Origin: an uncultured Bacillota bacterium
GTDB lineage: Bacteria > Bacillota > JAAYKD01
Length of the DNA stretch: 8,750 bases
Reading direction: 5' to 3'
Assembly: GCA_937897315.1 (NCBI GenBank)
Contig: CALCNS010000017.1
Coordinates: forward strand, 1 to 8,750
This document shows positions 1 to 6,802 of this stretch, piece after piece; the first letter of the stretch is position 1; the number at the start of each line of letters is the position of its first letter. Both the position numbers and the translations under genes were made by a program. The notes below the pieces were generated by a model. The model worked only from the letters and a program-made list of their open reading frames with translations. It was not told where the DNA came from and did no database searches.

Positions 1-184
1 ACTGCCCGACTTAGCCGTGCAAGATATTTTGGTTTTTCACAAGCTGGGTGCCTATGCCATTACCGAAAGCCTATTTTTCTTCTTAAGTCGCAACTTGCCT
101 AAAGTCTTTTTTTACGGTCGCGAACAAGGTCTTCAATTGGTGAGGGACGAGCTCCCCACATATCCTCTACATTCTTACCCATAA
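1..184 (+). CDS. PLP-dependent decarboxylase (fold-type III, ornithine/diaminopimelate decarboxylase-like), C-terminal 60 codons
   Basis: This is the 3' end of a gene that begins before the window; the frame runs from base 2 to a TAA at 182-184. The visible peptide has the features of the C-terminal beta-barrel of fold-type III PLP decarboxylases (ornithine, arginine and diaminopimelate decarboxylases): a hydrophobic strand ending in a Gly-Ala-Tyr motif (FHKLGAYAITE, Tyr codon 53-55), equivalent to the conserved GAY segment whose Tyr lies near the PLP phosphate and active site, then a short tail ending in Tyr-Pro. The family removes the alpha-carboxyl group of basic amino acids or meso-diaminopimelate; the substrate cannot be told from this fragment. 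The stop lies 12 bases before the carrier-protein ATG and overlaps its Shine-Dalgarno sequence, so the two genes are almost certainly co-transcribed. Family assignment is fairly good; specificity is unknown. Confidence 0.65.
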   Translation, partial: LPDLAVQDILVFHKLGAYAITESLFFFLSRNLPKVFFYGREQGLQLVRDELPTYPLHSYP

Positions 185-196
185 AGGAGTCCTAAC

Positions 197-448
197 ATGA
201 ACCATCAAAGCAACCTCGAAAAAATCATCGCCATTTTACAAGACATCTGCCCAGGGGTCGACTATAAGACTTGTCAAACCCTCATCGACCAACAGATTTT
301 GGACTCCTTTGCCATATTATCCATTGTGGCCGAACTACAGGATGCATTCGATGTGTATCTCACCCCCATGGATATCCAACCGTCTAACTTCAACTCCGCC
401 CAAGCCCTTACGGCTCTTATGGAACGGAAAAAAGCCGGAGGAAAATAA
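197..448 (+). CDS. Acyl/aminoacyl carrier protein (DltC-like)
   Basis: An 83-residue acidic carrier protein of normal length for the phosphopantetheine-binding family. The attachment site is the Asp-Ser motif at residues 36-37 (LDSFAIL); Ser37 would carry the 4'-phosphopantetheine arm after modification by a PPTase. The helix after the Ser (IVAELQDAFDV) and the FNSAQAL segment near residues 65-71 match the helix II and helix IV regions of DltC-type carriers. A strong AAAGGAG (183-189) sits 7 bases before the ATG and fixes the start. The stop overlaps the MBOAT start (TAATG), implying translational coupling. In the dlt paradigm a ligase loads the carrier with an amino acid as a thioester and the MBOAT protein takes the acyl group. 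The cargo here is unknown; the adjacent decarboxylase hints that it may not be plain D-alanine. Confidence 0.88.
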   Translation: MNHQSNLEKIIAILQDICPGVDYKTCQTLIDQQILDSFAILSIVAELQDAFDVYLTPMDIQPSNFNSAQALTALMERKKAGGK

Positions 449-1941
449 TGTCGTTCGTATCCCTAAAATTCGTACTTTTCGTTCTGGTGGCGGTTGTCGG
501 ATACTATAACATCCCAAAAAGAGGACAATGGGTGTGGCTGCTTCTCTTTAGCTATGCGTATTATGCCTCTGCCGGGTTCAAAATCGTCCCCTTCTTACTC
601 TTTTCTACTATGGTCTCCTATGCAGCGGGGATTCTTTTAGGGCAAGTCAATAACCTCCCAACCGAGTTGGAGCATCGCCAAAAGCGAAAACGTTTCATCC
701 TCATTGTGGCACTCTTGCTGCAATTTGGTATGCTCTTTGCTTTAAAATATGCTCATTGGATCTTTGGAAACCTCTTCTCTTTGCGACAGTGGCTGCTGCC
801 TTTGGGCATTTCTTTTTATACTTTTCAATCTGCCGGGTATATCATCGATGTCTACTGGGAGAAATTCGCACCCGAAAAAAGCTTTCTTCGCTATGCTTTA
901 TTTGTCTCGTTCTTCCCACAACTTTTGCAGGGTCCCATTGGGCGTTTCAACCGCCTAGCCCAACAGCTGTACGAGGAACACACGCTAAATTGGACGCAAA
1001 TAGAGCAAGGAATTCAACGAATCCTTTGGGGATTCTTTAAAAAGATGATCCTCGCCGACAACGCCGCTCGCTTTGTGGACGAAGTGCTTTGGTGGAATAA
1101 TTACCAAAAATACTCCGGTACCGTCATCTTGGTGGCCATATTGGGCTACTCGCTACAACTCTATGGTGATTTTTCCGGAGGAATGGATATTGTCAAAGGC
1201 ATTGCTCTCTTTTTTGGCATAGACCTGGATGAAAATTTTAAGCGCCCGTATTTCGCTTCGTCCATAGCCGATTTCTGGCACCGCTGGCATATTACGTTGG
1301 GCACTTGGATGAAAGACTATGTTTTTTACCCCATCTCCCTTTCTAAGCCCATGAATCGCTTTGGTAAATTTAGCCGCAACACCTTTGGAAAACAGCTGGG
1401 CCGAGCGTTGCCCATAGCCGTAGCCAATCTCGTCGTATTTTTCCTGGTCGGGGTTTGGCATGGTGCCAATATGAAGTTTATTGTCTACGGTTTGTATCAC
1501 GGGTTGCTCATTGCACTGGAAGGGCTATTACTACCCTACACACGCGCCTGGGACAACAAATGGCGCAACTTGGCTACCCTGCGCACATTTTTACTTATCC
1601 AGATTAGCTGGTACTTTGACCGAGCCGATCACCTGGACCATGCCTTTGCTCTGATGCAAAAGACCGTTACCGATTTTCACATCACCGATTTTTGGAACGG
1701 CACATTGTTTTTAAATGGTGCCAATCGCATAGGACCTTGGTTCTATGGTATCCTGCTTGTGGGATGCCTTATCCTTTACTTGGTGAGTTATTACCAAGAG
1801 AAAGGAATGCAGCTGGGAGAGTGGCTATGTGCCAAACCTGTTGCCGTGCGGTTTATGGTTTACTTGATTCTGCTCTATGCCTTGCCGGCTTTGGGAACCT
1901 TGTCTTCTTCTAGCGGAGGGTTTATCTATGCGCAATTTTAA
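448..1941 (+). CDS. MBOAT-family membrane O-acyltransferase (AlgI/DltB-like)
   Basis: A 497-residue polytopic membrane protein rich in Trp, Phe and Tyr. Signature segments appear in order: an N-terminal hydrophobic start (MSFVSLKFVLF), LPLGISFYTFQ (residues 117-127), FPQLLQGPIGRF (156-167), FWHRWH (276-281) and the catalytic-His motif VGVWHG with His338, followed by YGLYHG (His351). MBOAT enzymes move an acyl group from a carrier thioester toward an acceptor across the membrane through a buried channel. Length is closer to the AlgI-like branch (about 470-520 aa) than to classical DltB (about 400 aa), so the acceptor may be a polysaccharide or another envelope polymer rather than teichoic acid. 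GGAGG at 437-441 lies 6 bases before the ATG, and the ATG overlaps the carrier stop codon by one base. The 3' end overlaps the SGNH gene by 14 bases. Family confident, substrate unknown. Confidence 0.92.
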   Translation: MSFVSLKFVLFVLVAVVGYYNIPKRGQWVWLLLFSYAYYASAGFKIVPFLLFSTMVSYAAGILLGQVNNLPTELEHRQKRKRFILIVALLLQFGMLFALKYAHWIFGNLFSLRQWLLPLGISFYTFQSAGYIIDVYWEKFAPEKSFLRYALFVSFFPQLLQGPIGRFNRLAQQLYEEHTLNWTQIEQGIQRILWGFFKKMILADNAARFVDEVLWWNNYQKYSGTVILVAILGYSLQLYGDFSGGMDIVKGIALFFGIDLDENFKRPYFASSIADFWHRWHITLGTWMKDYVFYPISLSKPMNRFGKFSRNTFGKQLGRALPIAVANLVVFFLVGVWHGANMKFIVYGLYHGLLIALEGLLLPYTRAWDNKWRNLATLRTFLLIQISWYFDRADHLDHAFALMQKTVTDFHITDFWNGTLFLNGANRIGPWFYGILLVGCLILYLVSYYQEKGMQLGEWLCAKPVAVRFMVYLILLYALPALGTLSSSSGGFIYAQF

Positions 1942-2884
1942 AAGTCTTTTTCTCATAAGTTTTCTGCTCGTCAGCGTAGCGTTAAACTCCGCTCTGAACT
2001 ACTTGCTCATTCCCAACAATGTCATGAGAATGAAAATGCACAATTTGGAAACCTCTTCCTACGAAGATTTATTTTTGGGTACCTCGCATGGTTTGTCTGC
2101 CGTGGACCCTGCAGTGGTAGACGAAATCACCGGTCGTCAAAGCTCCAATCTCTGCGTTTGGAGTGAGTATCCCAGAGACTCTTATTATTTGCTGAAGAAT
2201 GCTATACGCTTTCAAAAGCCAACTCGTGTCATCTATGAGTTGGACCCCACCTACTGGCTGAACAAAGATCAAGATACCTACCATTCCACAAAATTGTATC
2301 ACTATATGTCTTGGTCATGGGTAAAAGTAGAGTATTTTTTCGCCAAAATTCTCTCTACCGATTTTCGCATTGCCCTATTCCCTTGGTTTAATTATCAGTT
2401 GCAGTGGCAAGCGAGCTTAGAGAACCTTGCGCTCAAGCAAACCGACAACTACAGGAATTTTGGTCTGGAAACCTTTGACTTGCCATATGAGGTCTTAAAA
2501 GAAAATGGCTTTTTGTATCTCAAAGATACCAAAGCCAATAAATCGAAAAACATGACCCTTTGGGACGAAGCAAAATTACAACCGGATGCCTTGCGCTTTT
2601 TTCAAAACATAGTGACCTACTGCAGGGAAAATCACATAGAACTCGTGGTTTTTACCGCTCCGGTTTCAAAAGAAACCCTAGAGTTGAATCCCGAGAGTTT
2701 CCAAGCGGCCAATCGGTATTTTACAGATCTCATGAACCACTACAATCTGCGGTATTATAATTTTAACTTTATTGAGCTCGAAGGATTTGATAAAAGCTTA
2801 GCTGGATTCACCGACTACGATGGCCACATGTTGGGTGAAACCGCAAGGAGTTTTAGCAAACATTTGGGAGAATATCTAAAATAG
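1928..2884 (+). CDS. Membrane-anchored SGNH-like/DltD-like acyl-transfer partner
   Basis: A 318-residue protein with one N-terminal membrane segment (about residues 5-27) and a long hydrophilic domain that should face outside, the usual topology of DltD and AlgX/AlgJ-type partners. The nucleophile block is LFLGTSHG with Ser53 and His54; near the C-terminus TDYDGHMLGETA supplies Asp296/Asp298 and His300, placed like the Asp-His end of an SGNH triad, although the spacing is DxDxH rather than canonical DxxH. A further family-like segment is RVIYELDPTYW. The frame is open upstream to 1877, but the ATG at 1928 is chosen because GGAGGG (1915-1920) sits 7 bases before it and the signal anchor starts there. 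It overlaps the MBOAT gene by 14 bases, so coupled translation is likely. Inferred role: final transfer of the acyl group to an extracytoplasmic polymer, or esterase editing. Confidence 0.75.
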   Translation: MRNFKSLFLISFLLVSVALNSALNYLLIPNNVMRMKMHNLETSSYEDLFLGTSHGLSAVDPAVVDEITGRQSSNLCVWSEYPRDSYYLLKNAIRFQKPTRVIYELDPTYWLNKDQDTYHSTKLYHYMSWSWVKVEYFFAKILSTDFRIALFPWFNYQLQWQASLENLALKQTDNYRNFGLETFDLPYEVLKENGFLYLKDTKANKSKNMTLWDEAKLQPDALRFFQNIVTYCRENHIELVVFTAPVSKETLELNPESFQAANRYFTDLMNHYNLRYYNFNFIELEGFDKSLAGFTDYDGHMLGETARSFSKHLGEYLK

Positions 2885-2899
2885 AGGTCCTACATAAAG

Positions 2900-2941
2900 A
2901 AAGCCACCAAAGACTCCGTTAGGGGAATCTTTGGTGGCTTT
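2900..2941. terminator. Shared hairpin terminator between two convergent genes
   Basis: A perfect 14-bp inverted repeat (AAAGCCACCAAAGA at 2900-2913 with its complement at 2928-2941) encloses a 14-base loop that can itself pair (CTCC 2914-2917 with GGGG 2922-2925, one G-U). It begins 15 bases after the SGNH-like stop and lies 4 bases past the EAL-gene stop on the other strand, so it should end both transcripts. T-runs are interrupted on both sides (TTTGTCGTC on +, TTTCTTTA on -), so efficiency may rest on the stable stem and its A/T ends. Confidence 0.8.
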
Positions 2942-2945
2942 GTCG

Positions 2946-5900
2946 TCACTGTTTTTTCAAATATTCCAAAGCGGTGTCCTCATCCATGGGCCGACTAATG
3001 AAATACCCTTGCACTCGGTCGCACTGGTGTTCTCGCAAGTAATTCAGCTGGCTTTCCGTTTCTACCCCTTCGGCTATAGTGGTTTGCCCTAATTTATGTG
3101 CCATGGAAATAATGTCGCTGGTAATCACGTGGGTTTGGTCGGTTTCAAGCAATTGGTCAATAAAATACTTGTCAATTTTCATGCTGTCGACATTTAACTC
3201 CTTTTCTCGAGCCAAGGAGGAGTAACCAGTTCCAAAATCATCAATAGCAATATGTAACCCAGCGGTTCTTAAGCGTTCAATAATCCCATTGATTTTCTCA
3301 TAGTCCGAGGCGAAGATCGACTCCGTGATCTCTATACCCACATTCTTTAACGGGACCTGGTTCTCTTCACAAAGTTGGAAAAGCCGTTCAGCAAAATTCG
3401 GAGACAGCAGTTGTATCGCCGATACATTAATGGAAATCTGAATAGAGTCATACCCTTGTCTGTTTATTTGGTGGAGAAAGCGCAGAGCATGACTTATAAT
3501 GATTTCTCCCATGGGAAGAATGATCTTCGTTTCTTCCGATATGGGAATGAATTCTCCAGGGGAGACCAAGCCAAACTCTTCGGTCCTCAAACGAGCCAGT
3601 GCTTCAAAGCCCACCGTTGTATTGGTTCGCAAGTCTAGTATGGGTTGATATTGCAAGAACAAAGCCTCATTGGACTCATCGTTTACTACCGCCGATAACG
3701 CTCGGCGAATTAACCCTTCACGGCTGACTAAGGCATCTAAATCTTCGTCGTAATAACGAACCCCATAGTCTCGTTCGAAAATGTTCATGGCTTTCTCAGA
3801 AGCAAGAAACAGTCTGCGAAGTAAGGAATCCACATCGGTCAGTGATTCATGGGAATTCAACTCTAGTATTCCCAAGCCACCCCCAACCCGGTCAGTCACA
3901 AATATGGTTTCCAGTGCTTCCGTTATACCTTGACTGAAGAGTGTCAGTTCTTCTGTGCTCGGGTAGTTCACTAAGTAAAACACGAACTGATTTTCATTGA
4001 CGTGAAACAAAAACCGATTTTCGCAAGTGAATATCTTCAATGTCTCTGCTGCTTGTCGAATGAGGTTTTGTGTATATTGGAATCCATAGTTTGCAGTAAG
4101 CAGTTGCACCGTGCTTAAATTCACGCCAAGGAGTGCGCGTTTTTTCCCATCTTGCTTAAGGGAATCGACCTTCAGAAGATTATCTAGGTAATCACGATTG
4201 TGTAAATCGGTCAAAAGATTGTGTTCGGTCATGTAACGCATGCGTTCTTCCATGCTCTTCCTTTCGGTAATATCAATGGAGAACCCCAAGTAACGAGTTT
4301 CAGAAAGTTTTACCGCATTGACACTCCACCAGCGTACGCTACCATTTGCGTGTAAGAACTCTAATTCAGCACTCATTTCACCAAAATCGTTTAAGTACTT
4401 GAAATGCTGCAATGCTGCTTCCAGTGAACTGGATGGAGTAATATCGCCAATGGTCATGCTCAGTAGTTGATCTTGAGTGTAGCCGGTTAAAATCAACGCC
4501 TGCGTATTTACTTCTATGTATTGACCGTTCTCATTGACCACAAAGACACCATAGGGTGCATTTTCAATATACCCACTGTATTTGTCTTGGCTTTCTTTTA
4601 GTGCATTTTCAGCATAGATGCGCTCCGTAATATCCCAAAAGGTTGTAGCAAATTGCTTGGGAGCAGGACGATAAGCGGTTACGGCATAATACTTGTCTAA
4701 CCCAGCACTATACTGTTGAAAGGAGATATTCTCACCGTTTAAAGCAACTTTACCGTACGTTTCAATCCAATAAGGTTCGGTTTTGGGGAGGATTTCTAAA
4801 ACGGTCTTTCCAATGATTTCGTATGAGTGCAACCCAGTCATTTGCTCAAAAGCCGGATTGACTGCGAGAAAACGATAATTGATAGGGTGGCCACTTTCGT
4901 CACAAAGGATTTCGTGCACAGCAAAAGCTACCACCATTTCACGAAATAAAAGCTGGTAATCCTGATTCGCTTTCCGCACAGCAGTAATGTCTTCAAAAGT
5001 GGAGTATACCTGATAAGGAGTATCTTTACCAGGAAGAAATAACGGAGTGGCATTCACAGAAAGCCATACATAATCGTTGATTTTGAGCTGATAAACACCC
5101 ATAATCAGCGGACCGAGAGGTTTGCCGGTGCGCAATGCAATCATTGTGGGATGCTCCGAACCATCCAATTCCGAGCCGTCCTCACGAATGGCTCTCCAGT
5201 TGGGGTCCGAAGAGGTACGCCCTTGTGCTTGGTCAAACGAAAGACCTAAAATCCGTTCAGCGGCCGGGTTCATGGAAATAATGGAGCCATTGGCAGCTTG
5301 GTAGACTACACCTTGAGTCATTGTATCAAAAAGAAGTTTGTATTGAGCTTCCGACTTCTTTACGAGCTCTCGAGTTTCACGCAATTCAGATTGTCGCATT
5401 AAGAACAAACTGAGAACCATGGTTGCCACAGGATAAATGATCATAACAGGTAATGCAATGGTACGAATTACCATAAGGTTACTCGGAGCAGGCAAGAGCA
5501 TCCCACATAGCAACATGGTGATATGAACAACGATGCTCATGATATAGATGCTCAACCAACGAGTCTTCTTTGAAATCGGGTACAACCAGCGCCGCCAAGC
5601 CAAACCGATACCTGCGCTGGAGAATATGACCGCGACACCCATTAAGGCTCCACTTCCTCCAATAAGCAGACGATATGCTGAAGCGGTCAGCCCCGAGATG
5701 ATGGTGGGAATCGGGCCAAAAATGAGCGCGGTCACGCTAATCAGTATGGAGCGGGTATCGAAAAAAACTCCTTCTTGCAAATCGAATGGAACACTCATAA
5801 TGGCAAGACAAATCAAGGCGATGAGAGTACCACTTAGAATGAGTTTGAAGTAACGATACTTCGAAGGGACCAAATACGAGATTTCGTACACGGCAGAGAG

Positions 5901-5954
5901 TACCAACAGTAAAGCTGCATTATTAATCAGCGGAAAAAGCACTGCACTCTCCAA
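2946..5954 (-). CDS. Membrane c-di-GMP signalling protein: 5TM-5TMR_LYT, three PAS, degenerate GGDEF, EAL phosphodiesterase
   Basis: About 1002 aa from the TTG at 5954. Residues ~7-190 are hydrophobic and carry 5TM-5TMR_LYT hallmarks: FDTR (65-68), FGPIPT (79-84) and AYRLLIGGSG. Three PAS domains follow (~201-327, 330-447, 455-567), each ending in a D-I-T motif. The GGDEF-type domain (~570-737) starts with a typical DLHNRDYL segment, but its signature is NENQF (653-657) and no RxxD inhibitory site precedes it, so it should not make c-di-GMP. The EAL domain (~757-998) keeps EAL (Glu784), Asn843, Glu875, Asp905-Asp906, Lys926, Glu962, Glu965 and Gln982, so hydrolysis of c-di-GMP to pGpG is expected. 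Inferred role: an inner-membrane sensor that lowers c-di-GMP; the GGDEF remnant may bind GTP as a regulator. The frame also has a GTG at 5963, but that codon lies inside the best Shine-Dalgarno sequence. Confidence 0.93.
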   Translation of the reverse strand: MESAVLFPLINNAALLLVLSAVYEISYLVPSKYRYFKLILSGTLIALICLAIMSVPFDLQEGVFFDTRSILISVTALIFGPIPTIISGLTASAYRLLIGGSGALMGVAVIFSSAGIGLAWRRWLYPISKKTRWLSIYIMSIVVHITMLLCGMLLPAPSNLMVIRTIALPVMIIYPVATMVLSLFLMRQSELRETRELVKKSEAQYKLLFDTMTQGVVYQAANGSIISMNPAAERILGLSFDQAQGRTSSDPNWRAIREDGSELDGSEHPTMIALRTGKPLGPLIMGVYQLKINDYVWLSVNATPLFLPGKDTPYQVYSTFEDITAVRKANQDYQLLFREMVVAFAVHEILCDESGHPINYRFLAVNPAFEQMTGLHSYEIIGKTVLEILPKTEPYWIETYGKVALNGENISFQQYSAGLDKYYAVTAYRPAPKQFATTFWDITERIYAENALKESQDKYSGYIENAPYGVFVVNENGQYIEVNTQALILTGYTQDQLLSMTIGDITPSSSLEAALQHFKYLNDFGEMSAELEFLHANGSVRWWSVNAVKLSETRYLGFSIDITERKSMEERMRYMTEHNLLTDLHNRDYLDNLLKVDSLKQDGKKRALLGVNLSTVQLLTANYGFQYTQNLIRQAAETLKIFTCENRFLFHVNENQFVFYLVNYPSTEELTLFSQGITEALETIFVTDRVGGGLGILELNSHESLTDVDSLLRRLFLASEKAMNIFERDYGVRYYDEDLDALVSREGLIRRALSAVVNDESNEALFLQYQPILDLRTNTTVGFEALARLRTEEFGLVSPGEFIPISEETKIILPMGEIIISHALRFLHQINRQGYDSIQISINVSAIQLLSPNFAERLFQLCEENQVPLKNVGIEITESIFASDYEKINGIIERLRTAGLHIAIDDFGTGYSSLAREKELNVDSMKIDKYFIDQLLETDQTHVITSDIISMAHKLGQTTIAEGVETESQLNYLREHQCDRVQGYFISRPMDEDTALEYLKKQ

Positions 5955-5959
5955 AGCAC

Positions 5960-5966
5960 TCACCTC
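5960..5966 (-). promoter_or_regulatory. Shine-Dalgarno sequence that decides the start of the EAL gene
   Basis: On the minus strand GAGGTGA is a 7-base match to the anti-Shine-Dalgarno complement. It ends 5 bases before a TTG (5954-5952), a normal spacing. The alternative GTG (5963-5961) is inside this motif with no other ribosome site before it, and an in-frame TAA lies at 5981-5979, so no earlier start exists. Confidence 0.6.
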
Positions 5967-6002
5967 ACTTGGTTGGATTTATATGATTCAAATCGTTACT
6001 AC

Positions 6003-6030
6003 ATTTTACCATTTTTTTAAATATTCTCAA
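6003..6030 (-). promoter_or_regulatory. Candidate sigma-A promoter of the EAL gene
   Basis: On the minus strand TTGAGA (6030-6025, one mismatch to TTGACA) and TAAAAT (6008-6003, one mismatch to TATAAT) are separated by 16 bases in very A/T-rich DNA. Transcription would begin near 5996, leaving about 40 bases of leader before the TTG start. The 5967-6207 intergenic stretch otherwise holds no gene that I can support. The call rests on motif match only. Confidence 0.4.
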
Positions 6031-6099
6031 CCTTTTTTCTGAGACCTTTAGTAGCTTCAATGTATAGAGAAAAGTAGAACATACTAGGTGCTTACTTCT

Positions 6100-6128
6100 T
6101 TGAATGCAAAATAAGTCTTGTTCATAAA
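6100..6128 (+). promoter_or_regulatory. Weak candidate promoter of the DinB-like gene
   Basis: TTGAAT (6100-6105) and CATAAA (6123-6128) are separated by 17 bases. The -10 match is only 4 of 6. Its position fits a leader of about 70 bases before the chosen ATG at 6208. It would be divergent from the EAL-gene promoter about 70 bases away, so one regulator could reach both. Confidence 0.2.
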
Positions 6129-6207
6129 GGGTTTGAGCAGGGAACAAACGAATATAGAAAAGGCAAATTTCTCCAATGAAACACGAATTATGGAAAGGGA
6201 TGACGAC

Positions 6208-6696
6208 ATGAGCGAAGTTTTAGCGAACGATGTGAGATTACAATACCAGAAGACTTTTACTACAATCCGGAGAATTGTAGAAACATTTCCGGAAGATCAG
6301 TGGCTACAACCACACGGAGATGAGTATTATCTACCTTGTCGAATTGCTTATCACCTGGCCGTCGTGATTGACAACTATGTAGCGGGTGGGTACAAGGACA
6401 AAGACTTCGCATCCAAACTTCCTTACGGTAAGTGGAGCGAAGCCACCGCAGAAATTCTTCCCAACAAAGCGGAGTTCATGGTGTACTTCAGTGCAGTTCT
6501 TGGAAGAGCTGACAGGGCATTAGCTACTCTGAACGACGAAATCCTGTTGTCACCTCTTGAGCCGGAACGGACTTGGATGGGTGGAACCCAAATGGCTTTG
6601 CACTTGTATATGATGCGAGAGTTATCGGACCATACGGGCGAGTTGAACAAGATGCTCATTGAAAACGGCTTATCCGACGTTTGGGTCGGCAAGTAA
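6208..6696 (+). CDS. DinB/YfiT-like four-helix-bundle protein
   Basis: A 162-residue soluble protein with the layout of the DinB superfamily: an N-terminal helix, CRIAYHLAVVIDNYV around residue 49, a middle region with a tryptophan segment (YGKWSE), and a C-terminal helix containing RELSDHTGELNKML. DinB proteins are putative metal-dependent enzymes, often thiol or bacillithiol transferases, using three His ligands: one in helix 2 and an HxxxH pair late in the chain. Here His49 and His142 fit, but the partner four residues before His142 is Glu138, so the metal site is altered or absent. The frame is open from a TTG at 6118, but ATG 6208 is preferred because AAAGGGA (6194-6200) lies 7 bases upstream and the earlier residues do not look like a DinB start. 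It stands alone between a divergent signalling gene and a convergent peptidase gene. Function unknown. Confidence 0.75.
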   Translation: MSEVLANDVRLQYQKTFTTIRRIVETFPEDQWLQPHGDEYYLPCRIAYHLAVVIDNYVAGGYKDKDFASKLPYGKWSEATAEILPNKAEFMVYFSAVLGRADRALATLNDEILLSPLEPERTWMGGTQMALHLYMMRELSDHTGELNKMLIENGLSDVWVGK

Positions 6697-6704
6697 TACT
6701 GTTC

Positions 6705-6760
6705 CTAAAAAATAAACGAACCACCCACGGATACATTGCTTTATCCATCGGTGGTTCGTT
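6705..6760 (-). terminator. Rho-independent terminator of the M20 amidohydrolase gene
   Basis: AACGAACCACC (6715-6725) pairs with GGTGGTTCGTT (6750-6760), followed inward by a 3-by-3 internal loop and a second stem, GGATA (6729-6733) with TATCC (6742-6746). Read on the minus strand the hairpin is followed by TATTTTTTAG (6714-6705), a good T-run, so it serves the peptidase gene that ends 43 bases earlier at 6803. Read on the plus strand it begins 19 bases after the DinB stop but has no T-run, so it is at best a weak terminator in that direction. Confidence 0.8.
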
Positions 6761-6802
6761 CTACTGAGAGCAATACTTGCGCAAAACAAGCGCTGACAAA
6801 CC

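Noticed and set aside
1153..1500. 115-codon minus-strand open frame inside the MBOAT gene
   Set aside because: It is fully antisense to a strongly supported membrane protein with motifs in frame, has no ribosome site and no recognisable domain.
1877..1927. Longer upstream start for the SGNH-like protein
   Set aside because: It would overlap the MBOAT gene by 65 bases, has no Shine-Dalgarno, and adds residues before a clear signal anchor; ATG 1928 has GGAGGG at good spacing.
6118..6207. TTG start (6118) or ATG start (6190) for the DinB-like gene
   Set aside because: Neither has a ribosome site, and the extra residues are not typical of the family; ATG 6208 follows AAAGGGA.
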